Notes: generated by a model not told the origin, from the sequence alone. Positions 15,882-24,798 are shown, counted from the first letter of the stretch. The stretch: DNA of 38,199 bases from Blastocatellia bacterium (GCA_035573895.1 DATLZR010000073.1:66028-104226), one strand, 5' to 3'. A program made the numbers and translations.

Positions 15882-16791
15882 GGTGCCCTTCCATTCCATC
15901 GGTCAGAAAGGGCTTCAGATACGCTGTGACGGTATGACGATCAAGGAAGAACTGCAAAAAGCCCTCCAGGCTCTGTCGAGCGATGGCGGAGAGGGGGAGA
16001 TCGTGTTTCTTTGCCAGACGCATGCCGTTGGCGAATGCTGCCCGTAGCGTCTTCACGAGATTTTGCCGAAAGGACATACCACCCCCCTGCGGTCCCCCAT
16101 GTTCGACGAACGTCGAAGCATCCACGAGCAGTTGGAATCCGGCCTTCCGCGCCCGGAGACAGTAATCGTCATCTTCGTAGAGTCCGTGCGCGAAGGACTC
16201 GTCCAAATACCCGATCTCTCGAATGAGATCGCCCGAGATGGCGAGACAGAACCCGATGAGCCGGGTGACAGGAATCACGCGTCGTCCGACGCGCCGTCTC
16301 AACTCGCGGGCGAACGCCTCGATGCGCTCCAGTTCCGCGGGCGAGAAATCCTTCAGACGCGGGAAGAGGCGCGTGTTTTGATACCCGCATACCCAGTTGG
16401 TTACCGGGCCGACCAGCCCGGCCCCACTCTCGTGGCGCAAAACGTCCAGCAACCCGTCCAGCGACCCCCGCGGGAGATAGACGTCGTCGTTCAGAAGGAT
16501 CACATGGTGCCCATCGGCTCGGCGCATCCCGCGATTGTAGCTTCCTCCGAAGCCACGGTTATGATCGTTCTGCAAGAACTGGAAATCCCCAAAGACGCGT
16601 CGAAATTCCGCCTCATATTTCCCCACCAGCATGAGGGTTTCCTTCCGAAGGGGAGATGCATCATCAAGTAAGATGAGCTGCTTATCCGCCGAACCGTTCC
16701 GCACAAGACTCGGAAAAAAGAGCCGGTCTATGACCTCCAGCACGGCAGGGCCGGCATTATACATAGATGTCACAATTGTGACTGCAGACAT
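15874..16791 (-). CDS. glycosyltransferase family 2
   Basis: This 305-residue GT-A-fold inverting glycosyltransferase starts VTIVTSMYNAGPAVLEVIDR and shows the nucleotide-binding LILLDDAS, the FLQNDHNRGFGGSYNRGM motif, and the metal-binding ILLNDDVYL. GYLDESFAHGLYEDDDYCLR, with the ED acid/base region, follows. This resembles rhamnosyl- or glucosyltransferases of cell-surface glycans. No membrane segment is evident, so it acts in the cytoplasm or at the inner leaflet. It is spaced 8 nt from the upstream sulfotransferase and overlaps the downstream one, so cotranscription is likely. Confidence 0.9.
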   Translation of the reverse strand: MSAVTIVTSMYNAGPAVLEVIDRLFFPSLVRNGSADKQLILLDDASPLRKETLMLVGKYEAEFRRVFGDFQFLQNDHNRGFGGSYNRGMRRADGHHVILLNDDVYLPRGSLDGLLDVLRHESGAGLVGPVTNWVCGYQNTRLFPRLKDFSPAELERIEAFARELRRRVGRRVIPVTRLIGFCLAISGDLIREIGYLDESFAHGLYEDDDYCLRARKAGFQLLVDASTFVEHGGPQGGGMSFRQNLVKTLRAAFANGMRLAKKHDLPLSAIARQSLEGFLQFFLDRHTVTAYLKPFLTDGMEGHHV

Positions 16792-16799
16792 TTCGTTCG

Positions 16800-17633
16800 T
16801 CAGACTACGTATCCTAGCCGCCGGAGCGTTGGCTCCAGGATCTGCAGCACTTCACGTTGTAGCTCTTCGCTGAGATTTTCGCGCCAGCGCCCTACACGCT
16901 GTCGGTGATTACGGCGGAACCAAACCGACTGGTATTTCGCCTGATAGGAGCCCTCGGTTGAATTTTGAATATTGCAGCAGAACTCCGTAACGGCAGGATG
17001 AAGGGGCAGACCGAGATAGTCGAAAATCTGTCGCGCCACGTCGTGGGGCCGGGCGACCAAGTCCTCATAACGGACCTGAAGATGGGGAACACCGGCGAGA
17101 TCAGCCAGACCCGTGCGAACAATTTCATTCCAGGCGTGGGCGCAGCGGATAACTCCCTGGTATCGAGCGAAAATATCACGCCACTGTGGGGGCCGCTCAT
17201 GAGCCCACCATCGCCCACCAAGCCCTGGAACGAGCGAACAGGCAACATCTCGCCCATCCCTCACAATGTGAATGATTTTAGCCTCCGGGAAGACAGCCCG
17301 CAGGAAGGGAATCCGGAGAATGTTGCGGGGATTCTTCTCGACAATGATTCGAGCGTCCCCCTTACGCCAGCGAAACCACCACCGAATGAACGAGCGAACC
17401 ATTGGCGTCGCCTGATCCGCCGTAAACCGATCCGACCCATTCACTCCCCGACCAACAATCCGCCAGGGGACATAAGACTCAAAAATATATTTCACCTCCG
17501 GGTGAGCAGCCACCAACTCGCCCAGGATGCTCGTCCCTGATCGGGCAACTCCAACGATAAAAGCTATGTTGAGCGAATCGCGTCCACAATCGGCGACAAG
17601 CCCTGGCTGCTTTCGATTCTCTGCCACCATCAT
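16800..17633 (-). CDS. PAPS-dependent sulfotransferase (second of two)
   Basis: This 277-residue sulfotransferase has the 5'-PSB loop VGVARSGTS (27-35) and the 3'-PB segment IIHIVRDGRDVACS (120-133). YEDLVARPHDVARQIFDYLG is a conserved late motif. The C-terminal WFRRNHRQRVGRWRENLSEE matches the RxGxWxxxL pattern that closes the PAPS site. This is the better conserved of the two sulfotransferases, resembling the Sulfotransfer_3 family of glycan and lipid modifiers. The ATG abuts the stop of the upstream methyltransferase. A second ATG one codon later is equally possible. Two sulfotransferases in one operon suggest two sulfation positions or substrates. Confidence 0.9.
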   Translation of the reverse strand: MMVAENRKQPGLVADCGRDSLNIAFIVGVARSGTSILGELVAAHPEVKYIFESYVPWRIVGRGVNGSDRFTADQATPMVRSFIRWWFRWRKGDARIIVEKNPRNILRIPFLRAVFPEAKIIHIVRDGRDVACSLVPGLGGRWWAHERPPQWRDIFARYQGVIRCAHAWNEIVRTGLADLAGVPHLQVRYEDLVARPHDVARQIFDYLGLPLHPAVTEFCCNIQNSTEGSYQAKYQSVWFRRNHRQRVGRWRENLSEELQREVLQILEPTLRRLGYVV

Positions 17634-18308
17634 CTATTTATTCCTCGCTCGATCTACAATGATTGGTTCCTCGACGGGAAGAACGCCTCCCTCTCCTCGC
17701 ACATTATCAGCACGTTCCCTCCCATCGCTCTTTCGGGCAATGATCCGCAGCTCGTTGTAGACGATGACTTCCCCCAGAGCTTTCCAGGGAATGGGGTAGT
17801 ACCGGTGCTTGAGGACCGAACAATCTAACCGGCGCAACATGTCGCGGAGGGATGGATAGGTCAGATAGGTCTTATGTGTTCGATCAATAAGGTATCCCGT
17901 TGCCGTTGGGACTCTGATGTAGAGGATGCCACCACTTTTCAGAACACGCACCGCCTCACCGAGCGTCACACTGGGATCCTCCAGATGCTCCAGAATATGC
18001 GAGAGTAGGACTCCATCGAATGAAGCATTTAGGAAGGGGAGCAAAGACGCATCTCCCCTGATAACCTTGAATCCTTGCTCCCGGCAGTACCGTGCGCAGT
18101 GAGGATTGACATCAAGACCAAGCGCATGGGCATAGACGCTCAAGAAGTGTCCAATGCCGCAGCCGATGTCAAGCACCCGGCCTCGAAAAACTCGCGCCAA
18201 GGGGCGAAAGAACCACCGGCGTCCCAATCTAATGCAGAACTCCGGCAAGAACGACGCCCGCAGATACTCGAAGTATTCTTTGCTGGCTACCTCCGTGGTG
18301 CGCCGCAT
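17634..18308 (-). CDS. class I SAM-dependent methyltransferase
   Basis: This 224-residue Methyltransf_11-type enzyme is expected to methylate a small molecule, sugar or lipid head group. Motif I is VLDIGCGIGHFL (45-56); the acidic post-I residue is in ALGLDVNPHC; motif II is FDGVLLSHILEHLEDP; and the strand after it is VLKSGGILYIRVPT. Its place between a GT2 and a sulfotransferase argues for tailoring of the glycan or lipid made by this operon. The ATG start has only a distant purine stretch (AGGGGG about 13 nt upstream) and lies next to a small palindrome (GGTGA-AA-TCACC), so its start or translation control is slightly uncertain. Confidence 0.88.
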   Translation of the reverse strand: MRRTTEVASKEYFEYLRASFLPEFCIRLGRRWFFRPLARVFRGRVLDIGCGIGHFLSVYAHALGLDVNPHCARYCREQGFKVIRGDASLLPFLNASFDGVLLSHILEHLEDPSVTLGEAVRVLKSGGILYIRVPTATGYLIDRTHKTYLTYPSLRDMLRRLDCSVLKHRYYPIPWKALGEVIVYNELRIIARKSDGRERADNVRGEGGVLPVEEPIIVDRARNK

Positions 18309-18364
18309 GAGGTGATTTCACCCCCTGAACGGGAATTCCCGCATAGAAGAAGATAGCTTCTGAA

Positions 18365-19693
18365 TCATCCCTGCCTCTCGTGCTGTGCAATCTGGCCCGG
18401 CTCTGCCATACCTTGCAGAAAGACCGGACGGCCCTTCCAAATCACGTCCCGCTGCTTGTAACGCCTCCACACCGACGATAGGGCAATAGCGATGAAGACA
18501 GCGAAACCGACAAACGAAGCCAGATGGTAAATCCCCGGTTGACGATCCTCCTCAGCCAGTATTGCTCCCACGGCGACCATTGCCAGATAGCCCAGGGCAG
18601 CAGAACCAATGACCGCAGCCATATCTCTGTCGGTTGGGATCATCCCGAGGAACGTCGCAATAAGGACCCCCACGGGAAGAAGCGTCAGGATGGCAGCCGT
18701 CGCCACGCTCGCCATGAGCACGAGCGGATTTCGACCGACAGCCGGACAGATCACTCGGCTGTAGGCTTCCCATAGTTCGGAAAAGGCCACCCGCGCGGGT
18801 GTATGAATTAAATGCGTCCCCTCAACTGCGAAGACGCGAAATCCTTGCTGGTGTAATCGGATGCCTAAAATCGTTTCATCCATCACCTCTGAGCGAATAG
18901 CAGCATAGCCACCGATAGCATCGAGCGCACGGCGTCGCACGAGTGTAAAGGCCCCGATGGTGAAGGCTTGATCACCTACATAGGCGCTGAGGAAAAAGAG
19001 TGGATTGAAGGAAATTCCCTGCTTCTTGTGGTCTGCGTGCGCGGCAGGCGCGTGAGTCGCCCCCCCTTCGCAAGCCCACCGTAATCGGGCTTTGACGGAT
19101 CCAATGAGCATGCCCAGCCGAAGCAAGTTCAGGGCTTGCGGTTCAATGACGTGATCCCAGAAACTGACATAATCCATCCGGGGCAAAAGCGATAGAGCAT
19201 CGCAGCGATACTTCCTTGCCAGTGCGAGCGCTTTCCGCACCGTCTCCGGATCGAGAAGAATATCGGCGTCAATGGAGAGGATCCACTCGCCTCGGGCATG
19301 AGCTAACGCTTGCTGAAGCGCGAAGGGCTTCCCTCGCCATCCGGGGGGCGGTTCTTCCCCATCAATGACGCGCAACCGGGAGTCCGATTCGGCCACCTCT
19401 CTCAAGATTTCCAGCGTCCGGTCGGTCGAACGATCGTTGACGACGATGACCTCGATGGCCGGGTAATTCTGTGCCAGCATCGAAGCGAGAGACTGCCTCA
19501 GGATGCGATGTTCCTCGTTGCGCGCGGGAACGAGGATTGAGACAAGGGGCGCATCCTCGGGCTCTTCCATCGGATCAGCATCCGTCGGGCGGGGAGCATG
19601 GCGAAAACGACGCAAAGCCAGAACCACCATGAGGAGGAGAGTCCAGGTTACCGCTGCGCTCCAGAGAGCTAAGACCAGTACGGTTTGCATCAT
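18365..19693 (-). CDS. membrane-bound glycosyltransferase family 2 (HpnB/CrtQ-like)
   Basis: This 442-residue enzyme has an N-terminal transmembrane anchor (about 5-26), a GT-A domain starting PLVSILVPARNEE, then VIVVNDRSTD, a DGEEPPPGWRGKPFALQQAL stretch, and ILSIDADILLDP with its DxD. A later MDETILG and QQGFRV correspond to the catalytic base and QxxRW-like motifs. Two to four transmembrane helices occupy about residues 320-415. The layout and the PPGWRGKPFAL stretch resemble HpnB and carotenoid/diaponeurosporenoate glycosyltransferases, i.e. sugar transfer to a lipid. The open frame extends to 19846, but AAGGAAGAGG lies directly before the paired ATGs at 19693 and 19690 and the extension would overlap the upstream gene, so 19693 is preferred. 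Confidence 0.88.
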   Translation of the reverse strand: MMQTVLVLALWSAAVTWTLLLMVVLALRRFRHAPRPTDADPMEEPEDAPLVSILVPARNEEHRILRQSLASMLAQNYPAIEVIVVNDRSTDRTLEILREVAESDSRLRVIDGEEPPPGWRGKPFALQQALAHARGEWILSIDADILLDPETVRKALALARKYRCDALSLLPRMDYVSFWDHVIEPQALNLLRLGMLIGSVKARLRWACEGGATHAPAAHADHKKQGISFNPLFFLSAYVGDQAFTIGAFTLVRRRALDAIGGYAAIRSEVMDETILGIRLHQQGFRVFAVEGTHLIHTPARVAFSELWEAYSRVICPAVGRNPLVLMASVATAAILTLLPVGVLIATFLGMIPTDRDMAAVIGSAALGYLAMVAVGAILAEEDRQPGIYHLASFVGFAVFIAIALSSVWRRYKQRDVIWKGRPVFLQGMAEPGQIAQHERQG

Positions 19694-19748
19694 CCTCTTC
19701 CTTTCATCAACCTCGATGGCTTCATTCTCGTTAACGCCCTGAAAACCC

Positions 19749-21041
19749 TCACCCGCCGACCAGGCGGACTCCGACTCGCGCCAACTCCTCTGACCCGACT
19801 CCAAGAAATGATTCAATCGCATCGGCAGCGGACCGAACGGGATCATAGCGGGCGTGACTATCCCGCAACACCTTCATGCAACTGGTATAGTGATCCCGGT
19901 TGTCGAGAATGTGCTTCACCGATTGCATGACAAGAGTCGGCTCGGCGAGGACCTCGTGCAAGCTGAGGAGGATTCCCGCTCCGGCGGCTTCAATTTGTTG
20001 CCCGAGCAGCTCCTGCTCGAAATGCGTAGCGATGGCGATAACCGGCCTACCTGCCGAAATGGCCTGGTAGACGCTCCCGGCCCCGCCGTGGCAGATTACG
20101 ACATCGGCCCGCTGCATGACGGCTCCTCCCGGCAGAAACCGCGCGACCCGAATATTCGTGGGCAGGTCTTTTTCCTCGATGCTCACCTGCCCGCCCGTCG
20201 TCAAAATGACATTGAAAGCGCGATCCGCAAAGAGTGCGATCAATAACGGGAACAAAGCCGGATGTCCTGTACTTCCCATCGTGACGTAAACGAGAGGACG
20301 ATCCGATGCGACGTCCTCGAACCACTCCGGAAGTGGCCCGGACGGCGACCAGTAAAGTGGTCCGACGCGCACGAAGTGAGCAGGAAGCTCGTTCAACGGA
20401 GCGAGACGCTCGCTATCAAGAACGAGGTTAAGCTCCCCCTCAAGGAGGTCCCACAGATGCGTCTTGACTGGCAACCCGAGCTGCTTCATCAGCGTGCGAT
20501 AAGGAGCCATCTTATACCAGAGCACCACTTTCAGGAGCTGAGGGACCAGCCAATCCGTACCGGCGCGTCCCACCAATCGTTTGATCAGCCGGTAATGAGG
20601 ATACGTGCGAAACGCTCGGTAAGGATAAGCCGCACGCGATGGGAGCCAGCGACCTCCTAAGAGTGAAATTCGCGGAACTCCCCGAATCATCGCCGACAGA
20701 TACATGGTGAGGCGAAAGTCAATGATCACAGCATCGGGTGCTATCTGGTCAATGAGGTCGAGTTCCGCCTGAATGTGCTCCTGGAGGAGGCGATGCCCTG
20801 GGCGACGGTGAAGAGTTCGCAAGAGGGTTAGTCCTTCCGATGCCTCGAAGTCCGGCAACGGACGGTAATGGAAGGAATCAGCAGTTACCTGTGGGTCCTG
20901 CAAATAGCGCGGACTCCCGGCGAGGATGATCTCGTGGCCTCGCTGCGCTAACTCGGTGGCAAGCAGCACACACCGGCCGGCATGGGCCAGGATGTTGGAA
21001 GCCGGAGTGACGAGAATCCGTTTCTTTAACCTGACGGCCAT
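19749..21041 (-). CDS. GT1-family (MGT/CrtX-like) glycosyltransferase
   Basis: This 430-residue GT-B enzyme is of the UDP-glycosyltransferase/macrolide type. It has an N-terminal acceptor domain (RILVTPASNILAHAGRCVLL, with the His typical of the catalytic base) and a C-terminal donor domain with PLVYVTMGSTG. VVICHGGAGSVYQAISAGRP and the following HFEQELLGQQIEAAGAG match the signature of this family. Acceptors of such enzymes are often lipophilic (carotenoids, polyketides, sterols, glycolipids), which suits a gene next to a ketosynthase. The ATG at 21041 has GAGAG about 8 nt upstream; a GTG three codons earlier (21050) is possible. Confidence 0.9.
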   Translation of the reverse strand: MAVRLKKRILVTPASNILAHAGRCVLLATELAQRGHEIILAGSPRYLQDPQVTADSFHYRPLPDFEASEGLTLLRTLHRRPGHRLLQEHIQAELDLIDQIAPDAVIIDFRLTMYLSAMIRGVPRISLLGGRWLPSRAAYPYRAFRTYPHYRLIKRLVGRAGTDWLVPQLLKVVLWYKMAPYRTLMKQLGLPVKTHLWDLLEGELNLVLDSERLAPLNELPAHFVRVGPLYWSPSGPLPEWFEDVASDRPLVYVTMGSTGHPALFPLLIALFADRAFNVILTTGGQVSIEEKDLPTNIRVARFLPGGAVMQRADVVICHGGAGSVYQAISAGRPVIAIATHFEQELLGQQIEAAGAGILLSLHEVLAEPTLVMQSVKHILDNRDHYTSCMKVLRDSHARYDPVRSAADAIESFLGVGSEELARVGVRLVGG

Positions 21042-21119
21042 GCCCGTCACTCTCTCACTTTAGTTGCGAACCGCACCGTCACTCTCCCTCAACTCGGGGG
21101 AAGCGGAAAGGTTGGCCCG

Positions 21120-22103
21120 TTAGTATTCGAAGACCAGAACGCCCGCATTGAAGCCCGCGCCGAAGGTGACCATGAGAACTTTATCCCCACGCTTGACTCG
21201 TCCCTTGCGAACATTTTCGTCAAGCGAGATGGGCAACTCGGCCGAGATGGTGTTCCCGTAGCGCTCATAGTCGTGAATGATCTTTTCGCGGGGAACGCGG
21301 GAAGCTCGGGCTGCTTCTTCAAACAACGGCTTGCTGGGTTGATGGATGAAGGCCACGTCCAGATCATCCTGCGTCCAGCCCGCCTCGCGGAGAGCGCCGT
21401 CAATGCACAAACCGAGATGATTTCGCAGGACTTCAAACATGATCTCCCGCCGCCCCATGAAAAAGCTGCCCTTGTACTCAAGAGGAATGCGCGGGGGGTG
21501 GATGGAAGTGGCATGGGGCATGTTGATGACATCGTAGTATTGCCCCTGCGTCCAGAGCCCACCCGCGAGGATGTGGCCTCGGTCACAGGCTTCGACAAGT
21601 ACTCCACCGGCTCCATCACCGAAGATGGCGCGATGCATCGGATTGCGGAAGGGATTGCCTCTCGACACAATCGTTCCCGCTAGCACCAGGACTCGTCGGT
21701 CGCCCGTGGCCAGACAGCGCAGAGCGTAATCCATGCCCGCGACCCAGCCCACGCAAGACATTCCGATGTCCACAGCCGGACAATGGGCTTGTAGTTTATA
21801 CTGCACCACGCTGGCCGTAGAGGGTTCGTGGAAATCTCCCGGGGTGGCGCTGACAATGATGCGGTCAATGTCTTCAGGGGATAACCGGGCCGTCTCGAGA
21901 ATTCGGCGGGCTGCTTTTACGATAATGTCCGAACAGGCTTCCTCTTCAGCGGCTGCTCGGCGTTCCACGGCTCCCAGCAGGCGACGGATTTGTCCGTCTG
22001 ATTCCTCCAACCCCAGAATCTCGGAGTTGGTTATCACACGCTCGGGCAAATAGGACCCTGTCGCAGCAATTCTCGCGGGAATATTGGCGTACCGATAGAT
22101 CAT
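21120..22103 (-). CDS. 3-oxoacyl-ACP synthase III-like ketosynthase
   Basis: This 327-residue thiolase-fold condensing enzyme of the FabH group has a complete Cys-His-Asn triad: Cys117 (DIGMSCVGWVAG), His254 (AFIHQPSKPLFEE) and Asn284 (YGNTISAELP). The GDGAGGVLVEA and FGAGFNAGVLVFEY motifs are also standard. The usual HQAN sequence is HQPSK, as in FabH relatives that serve secondary lipids or polyketide starters rather than housekeeping synthesis. It is the first gene of the eight-gene minus-strand operon, with GAGGAG-AAGGAAGG before the ATG. Context suggests it supplies a beta-ketoacyl or alkyl lipid that is later glycosylated and sulfated. No acyl carrier protein or ketoreductase lies beside it. 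Confidence 0.9.
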   Translation of the reverse strand: MIYRYANIPARIAATGSYLPERVITNSEILGLEESDGQIRRLLGAVERRAAAEEEACSDIIVKAARRILETARLSPEDIDRIIVSATPGDFHEPSTASVVQYKLQAHCPAVDIGMSCVGWVAGMDYALRCLATGDRRVLVLAGTIVSRGNPFRNPMHRAIFGDGAGGVLVEACDRGHILAGGLWTQGQYYDVINMPHATSIHPPRIPLEYKGSFFMGRREIMFEVLRNHLGLCIDGALREAGWTQDDLDVAFIHQPSKPLFEEAARASRVPREKIIHDYERYGNTISAELPISLDENVRKGRVKRGDKVLMVTFGAGFNAGVLVFEY

Positions 22104-22124
22104 CCTTCCTTCTCCTCAACAAAG

Positions 22125-22148
22125 AGTATCGTGTCTCACCGGTGAGAC
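22125..22148 (-). promoter_or_regulatory. perfect 16-bp palindrome and -10 box before the ketosynthase operon
   Basis: GTCTCACCGGTGAGAC (22133-22148) is a perfect palindrome about 30 bp upstream of the ketosynthase ATG. On the minus strand it is followed 2 nt later by GATACT (22130-22125), a plausible -10 element, so it would sit in the promoter spacer. No good -35 is seen, which would fit activator-dependent or repressor-controlled transcription. The rest of the 310-bp divergent gap (to 22413) holds a weak TTGTCA (22358-22363) facing the hydrolase gene and nothing else recognisable. Confidence 0.45.
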
Positions 22149-22413
22149 GAGAAAAACCAGGACCGTAGTTGGCCATGAGCTGCGGATGGTCAGAGAGACT
22201 GACTCTGGGGGCGAACCTGAAGCGTCTGCCCTGAGTTGTTCCGGCACACTCCATTGCCTGCCTTTACGGTTCAATGATGCAGTGGAGTCGCAGAGCCAAG
22301 CACTCGCTCACGAAATTGCTCCTGCAAGGGCCATAGAGTATACGCAAGTCCAAAACTTGTCAAGAAAAAAGTTGCTGATTGCATCACTCGAAGATTGTGA
22401 TACACTTGGGGGC

Positions 22414-23799
22414 ATGAATCGAGGACGACGAAAGCGAGCCGGAGTCCTGCTGGGGCTTTTGATCGGCGGGACGGCGATTGCTCTCGTCCCACCCCCGGCA
22501 CCCACCGTGGCCCAGCCGGCCCCGCGAACCGTCCGCCCTTCGGACGCGGACATTGATGCGATCTGGGACCTTGCGGCAATCAAGGACGCAACAACACTGA
22601 ATACCGAAGTGGTGGCTCCTCCCTCCCATGTTACCGTCAACGGTGTCCGTCTGAAGGTCTTCCAGGTCATGTTCGATTCGTATCCTGATCCGGAAGCTCC
22701 GGTGCGCGTCCATGGCTTCGTTGCCCTTCCGGTCAACGCCGAGCCGCGTTCGCTCCCGGCGGTAGTATTTGGTCATGGCGCAGGAGGCCAGGCGGATGAA
22801 CAATTGACGCGGACACTGGCTGCGCTTCTGTCGGCCGCTGTTATTTCCTTTAGCGGTCCAGGTCAAGGGCGCTCGACGGGTCGCCCCTCGACGGCGGAGA
22901 ACTGGCTCCGCACCAATCCCATTCAGCAGAGCTGGCTCTACCAGTATGCCTACTCGGCCATGCGGGCGGTGACCTACTTAACCACGCTCACGGAGGTAGA
23001 TCCGAATCGAATAGCGATGACGGGCGTGTCGGCCGGCGGACTAATGACCTGGATCGCCAATGGTGTGGATGATCGTCTGGTCGCTGCCTGCCCGATCATG
23101 GCGACGGGAGATTGGCCACGCGCGCTCGCTTCGGGATCCTGGTTCATTCACTTCCCTCTGGGAGAAGCTCGCGTCGCACCTGATAGCCCTCAGGCGCTGG
23201 CCTTCGCCCGTTACCTCGATCCCCTGCAATATGCCCACCGCCAGAATGCTCCCGTCATGCTCATCAACGGCGCACAGGATGAATTCTTCCCCATTGATAC
23301 CACACGATCAACCTTCGAGGCTGTCGAAGCTCCTGACAAGCGGCTGGAGGTCATCTTCGATTGGGATCACGGCTACTTTGCCACGACGTCCATCTTGCTC
23401 GGTACTTATAACAACACCCATCGCGCCCTTGAACGCATGTTCGGAGATCTGGCAGCATGGTTCGCTGCCCACTGGGGAACTGGGAAACCCTTGCCGCCCC
23501 TGCCGGAAGTTCAAATGAACCAGACGCAATTCGGAACAACCTTCGTCATCCCTGCAGAGACAGCTCCCGGAGCATCCAGGGCGCTCTTGATATATTCGAC
23601 CGATCGGGCCTACACCTTCCGCCGAATCCCCATGAGCCGTCAGCGCGACGGCTCCTTTGTGGTCACCCTCGTCGGCATGCTCGACTGGAGCACAGTTGTC
23701 TACTTCGTCGAAGTCCAGTACCCAAACTCCGTCTTTCTCACGTCCGTGCCGGTTATTCCCACGGGGTTCGTTCCTCGCCTCCGCCCTTATCCTCAGTAA
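22414..23799 (+). CDS. exported alpha/beta hydrolase (acetyl-xylan esterase / S9-like)
   Basis: This 461-residue protein has a signal peptide (basic RGRRKR, hydrophobic VLLGLLIGGTAIALV, likely cleavage after the TVAQP region at about 33-36), so it acts in the periplasm or outside. The alpha/beta-hydrolase domain has FGHGAGG (119-125), the nucleophile elbow TGVSAGG with Ser206, the acid in NGAQDEFFPI (Asp289) and the catalytic His in WDHGYF (His319). The fold order is that of AXE1/dipeptidyl-peptidase-like esterases. A C-terminal beta-rich domain of about 110 residues (after 350) has no clear assignment. The ATG at 22414 is chosen over the longer frame (22186) because the signal peptide starts there, but its ribosome-binding site is poor (GGGGG). 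Substrate unknown; it stands divergent to the ketosynthase operon. Confidence 0.87.
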   Translation: MNRGRRKRAGVLLGLLIGGTAIALVPPPAPTVAQPAPRTVRPSDADIDAIWDLAAIKDATTLNTEVVAPPSHVTVNGVRLKVFQVMFDSYPDPEAPVRVHGFVALPVNAEPRSLPAVVFGHGAGGQADEQLTRTLAALLSAAVISFSGPGQGRSTGRPSTAENWLRTNPIQQSWLYQYAYSAMRAVTYLTTLTEVDPNRIAMTGVSAGGLMTWIANGVDDRLVAACPIMATGDWPRALASGSWFIHFPLGEARVAPDSPQALAFARYLDPLQYAHRQNAPVMLINGAQDEFFPIDTTRSTFEAVEAPDKRLEVIFDWDHGYFATTSILLGTYNNTHRALERMFGDLAAWFAAHWGTGKPLPPLPEVQMNQTQFGTTFVIPAETAPGASRALLIYSTDRAYTFRRIPMSRQRDGSFVVTLVGMLDWSTVVYFVEVQYPNSVFLTSVPVIPTGFVPRLRPYPQ

Positions 23800-23904
23800 G
23801 ACCGTGCTCGGACGACTCCGGTTTATCCGAGATCCTCATGGCTCGGCATGTCCCAAGCAAGCCGCCCGCGCTTCATCGGGGACTCTCAGCCCACGTAAAA
23901 TCCC

Positions 23905-24738
23905 ATGAGGCGAAAGTCCGTGATGGCTCATTCCTCCCTTGAAGCTCTGGCGCAGGAGATTATTCGGTGTGCGCGCTGCCCACGGTTAGTGTCATGGCGT
24001 AAGGAAGCAGCCCTTCGGAAGCCTCGAAGATACGGCGACTGGGAGTATTGGGCAAAGCCTGTTCCCGGCTTCGGCGATCCGCAGGCCCGTCTGCTCATCG
24101 TCGGGCTGGCACCGGCTGCCCACGGAGCCAATCGCACCGGGAGAATGTTTACCGGAGACCGTAGCGGCGACTGGCTCTATGGCGCATTGTACGAATTCGG
24201 CTTCGCCAGTCAGCCAACTTCTCGCCACCGAGATGATGGATTGCGCCTTCGTGACTGCTACATCACCGCCGTCCTGCGGTGCGCTCCACCCGGTAACAAA
24301 CCTCTCCCATCGGAACTTCTTCAATGTCGTCCATTTCTCCTCGGCGAGCTTGAGCTTCTCCACCGGCTTCGGGTTGTGATTGCTCTTGGAGGCATCGCTT
24401 ATGAGGGCGTGATCAAAGCCTTCCGCGAACGACAACAGCTCATCGTTTCGTCGCGTCCTGAAACCAAAGAGGATGTTCTCTCGATTTCTTCAACTCCCGC
24501 TCCAGGATTGAGCGGACCCTCCGTGCCGTCCACGCCCGTCCCCGGAAAAAAGACCAATCGCCCTGCCGACATGAGGCTTCCCCGTTTTGCACACGGAGTT
24601 GAAATTGCCCTCACCCCCCGCATCACGCTGCTCACCTCCTATCATCCCAGCCAGCAAAACACCTTCACGGGGAAGCTAACCCGGCCAATGTTCCATGCCG
24701 TTTTTCGCCGGGCGCGCGAACTGCTCGACAGCGAATAA
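23905..24738 (+). CDS. family 5 uracil-DNA glycosylase (UdgB-like)
   Basis: This 277-residue base-excision repair enzyme removes uracil, and in family 5 also other deaminated bases, from DNA. It has the iron-sulfur cysteines (Cys22 and Cys25 in CARCPRL, Cys126, Cys141), the family-5 motif GLAPAAHGANRTGRMFTGD (67-85), which lacks the catalytic Asp of family 1/4, and the C-terminal HPSQQNTFTGKLT motif (from residue 247). A segment at about 183-225, rich in Pro, Ser and Thr (STPAPGLSGPSVPSTPVPG), is an insertion relative to shorter relatives of about 210-220 residues. A second ATG at 23923 is an alternative start; neither has a good ribosome-binding site. Confidence 0.93.
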   Translation: MRRKSVMAHSSLEALAQEIIRCARCPRLVSWRKEAALRKPRRYGDWEYWAKPVPGFGDPQARLLIVGLAPAAHGANRTGRMFTGDRSGDWLYGALYEFGFASQPTSRHRDDGLRLRDCYITAVLRCAPPGNKPLPSELLQCRPFLLGELELLHRLRVVIALGGIAYEGVIKAFRERQQLIVSSRPETKEDVLSISSTPAPGLSGPSVPSTPVPGKKTNRPADMRLPRFAHGVEIALTPRITLLTSYHPSQQNTFTGKLTRPMFHAVFRRARELLDSE

Positions 24739-24798
24739 TCTTGTACGTGGACCACGGCGCTTCTGTCGCCGGAGGTGCGGAGGCTGACCACGCCGTTC

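Noticed and set aside
19694-19846. N-terminal extension of the membrane GT2 by 51 codons
   Set aside because: It would overlap the upstream GT1 gene. AAGGAAGAGG stands right before the ATG at 19693, followed by the membrane anchor.
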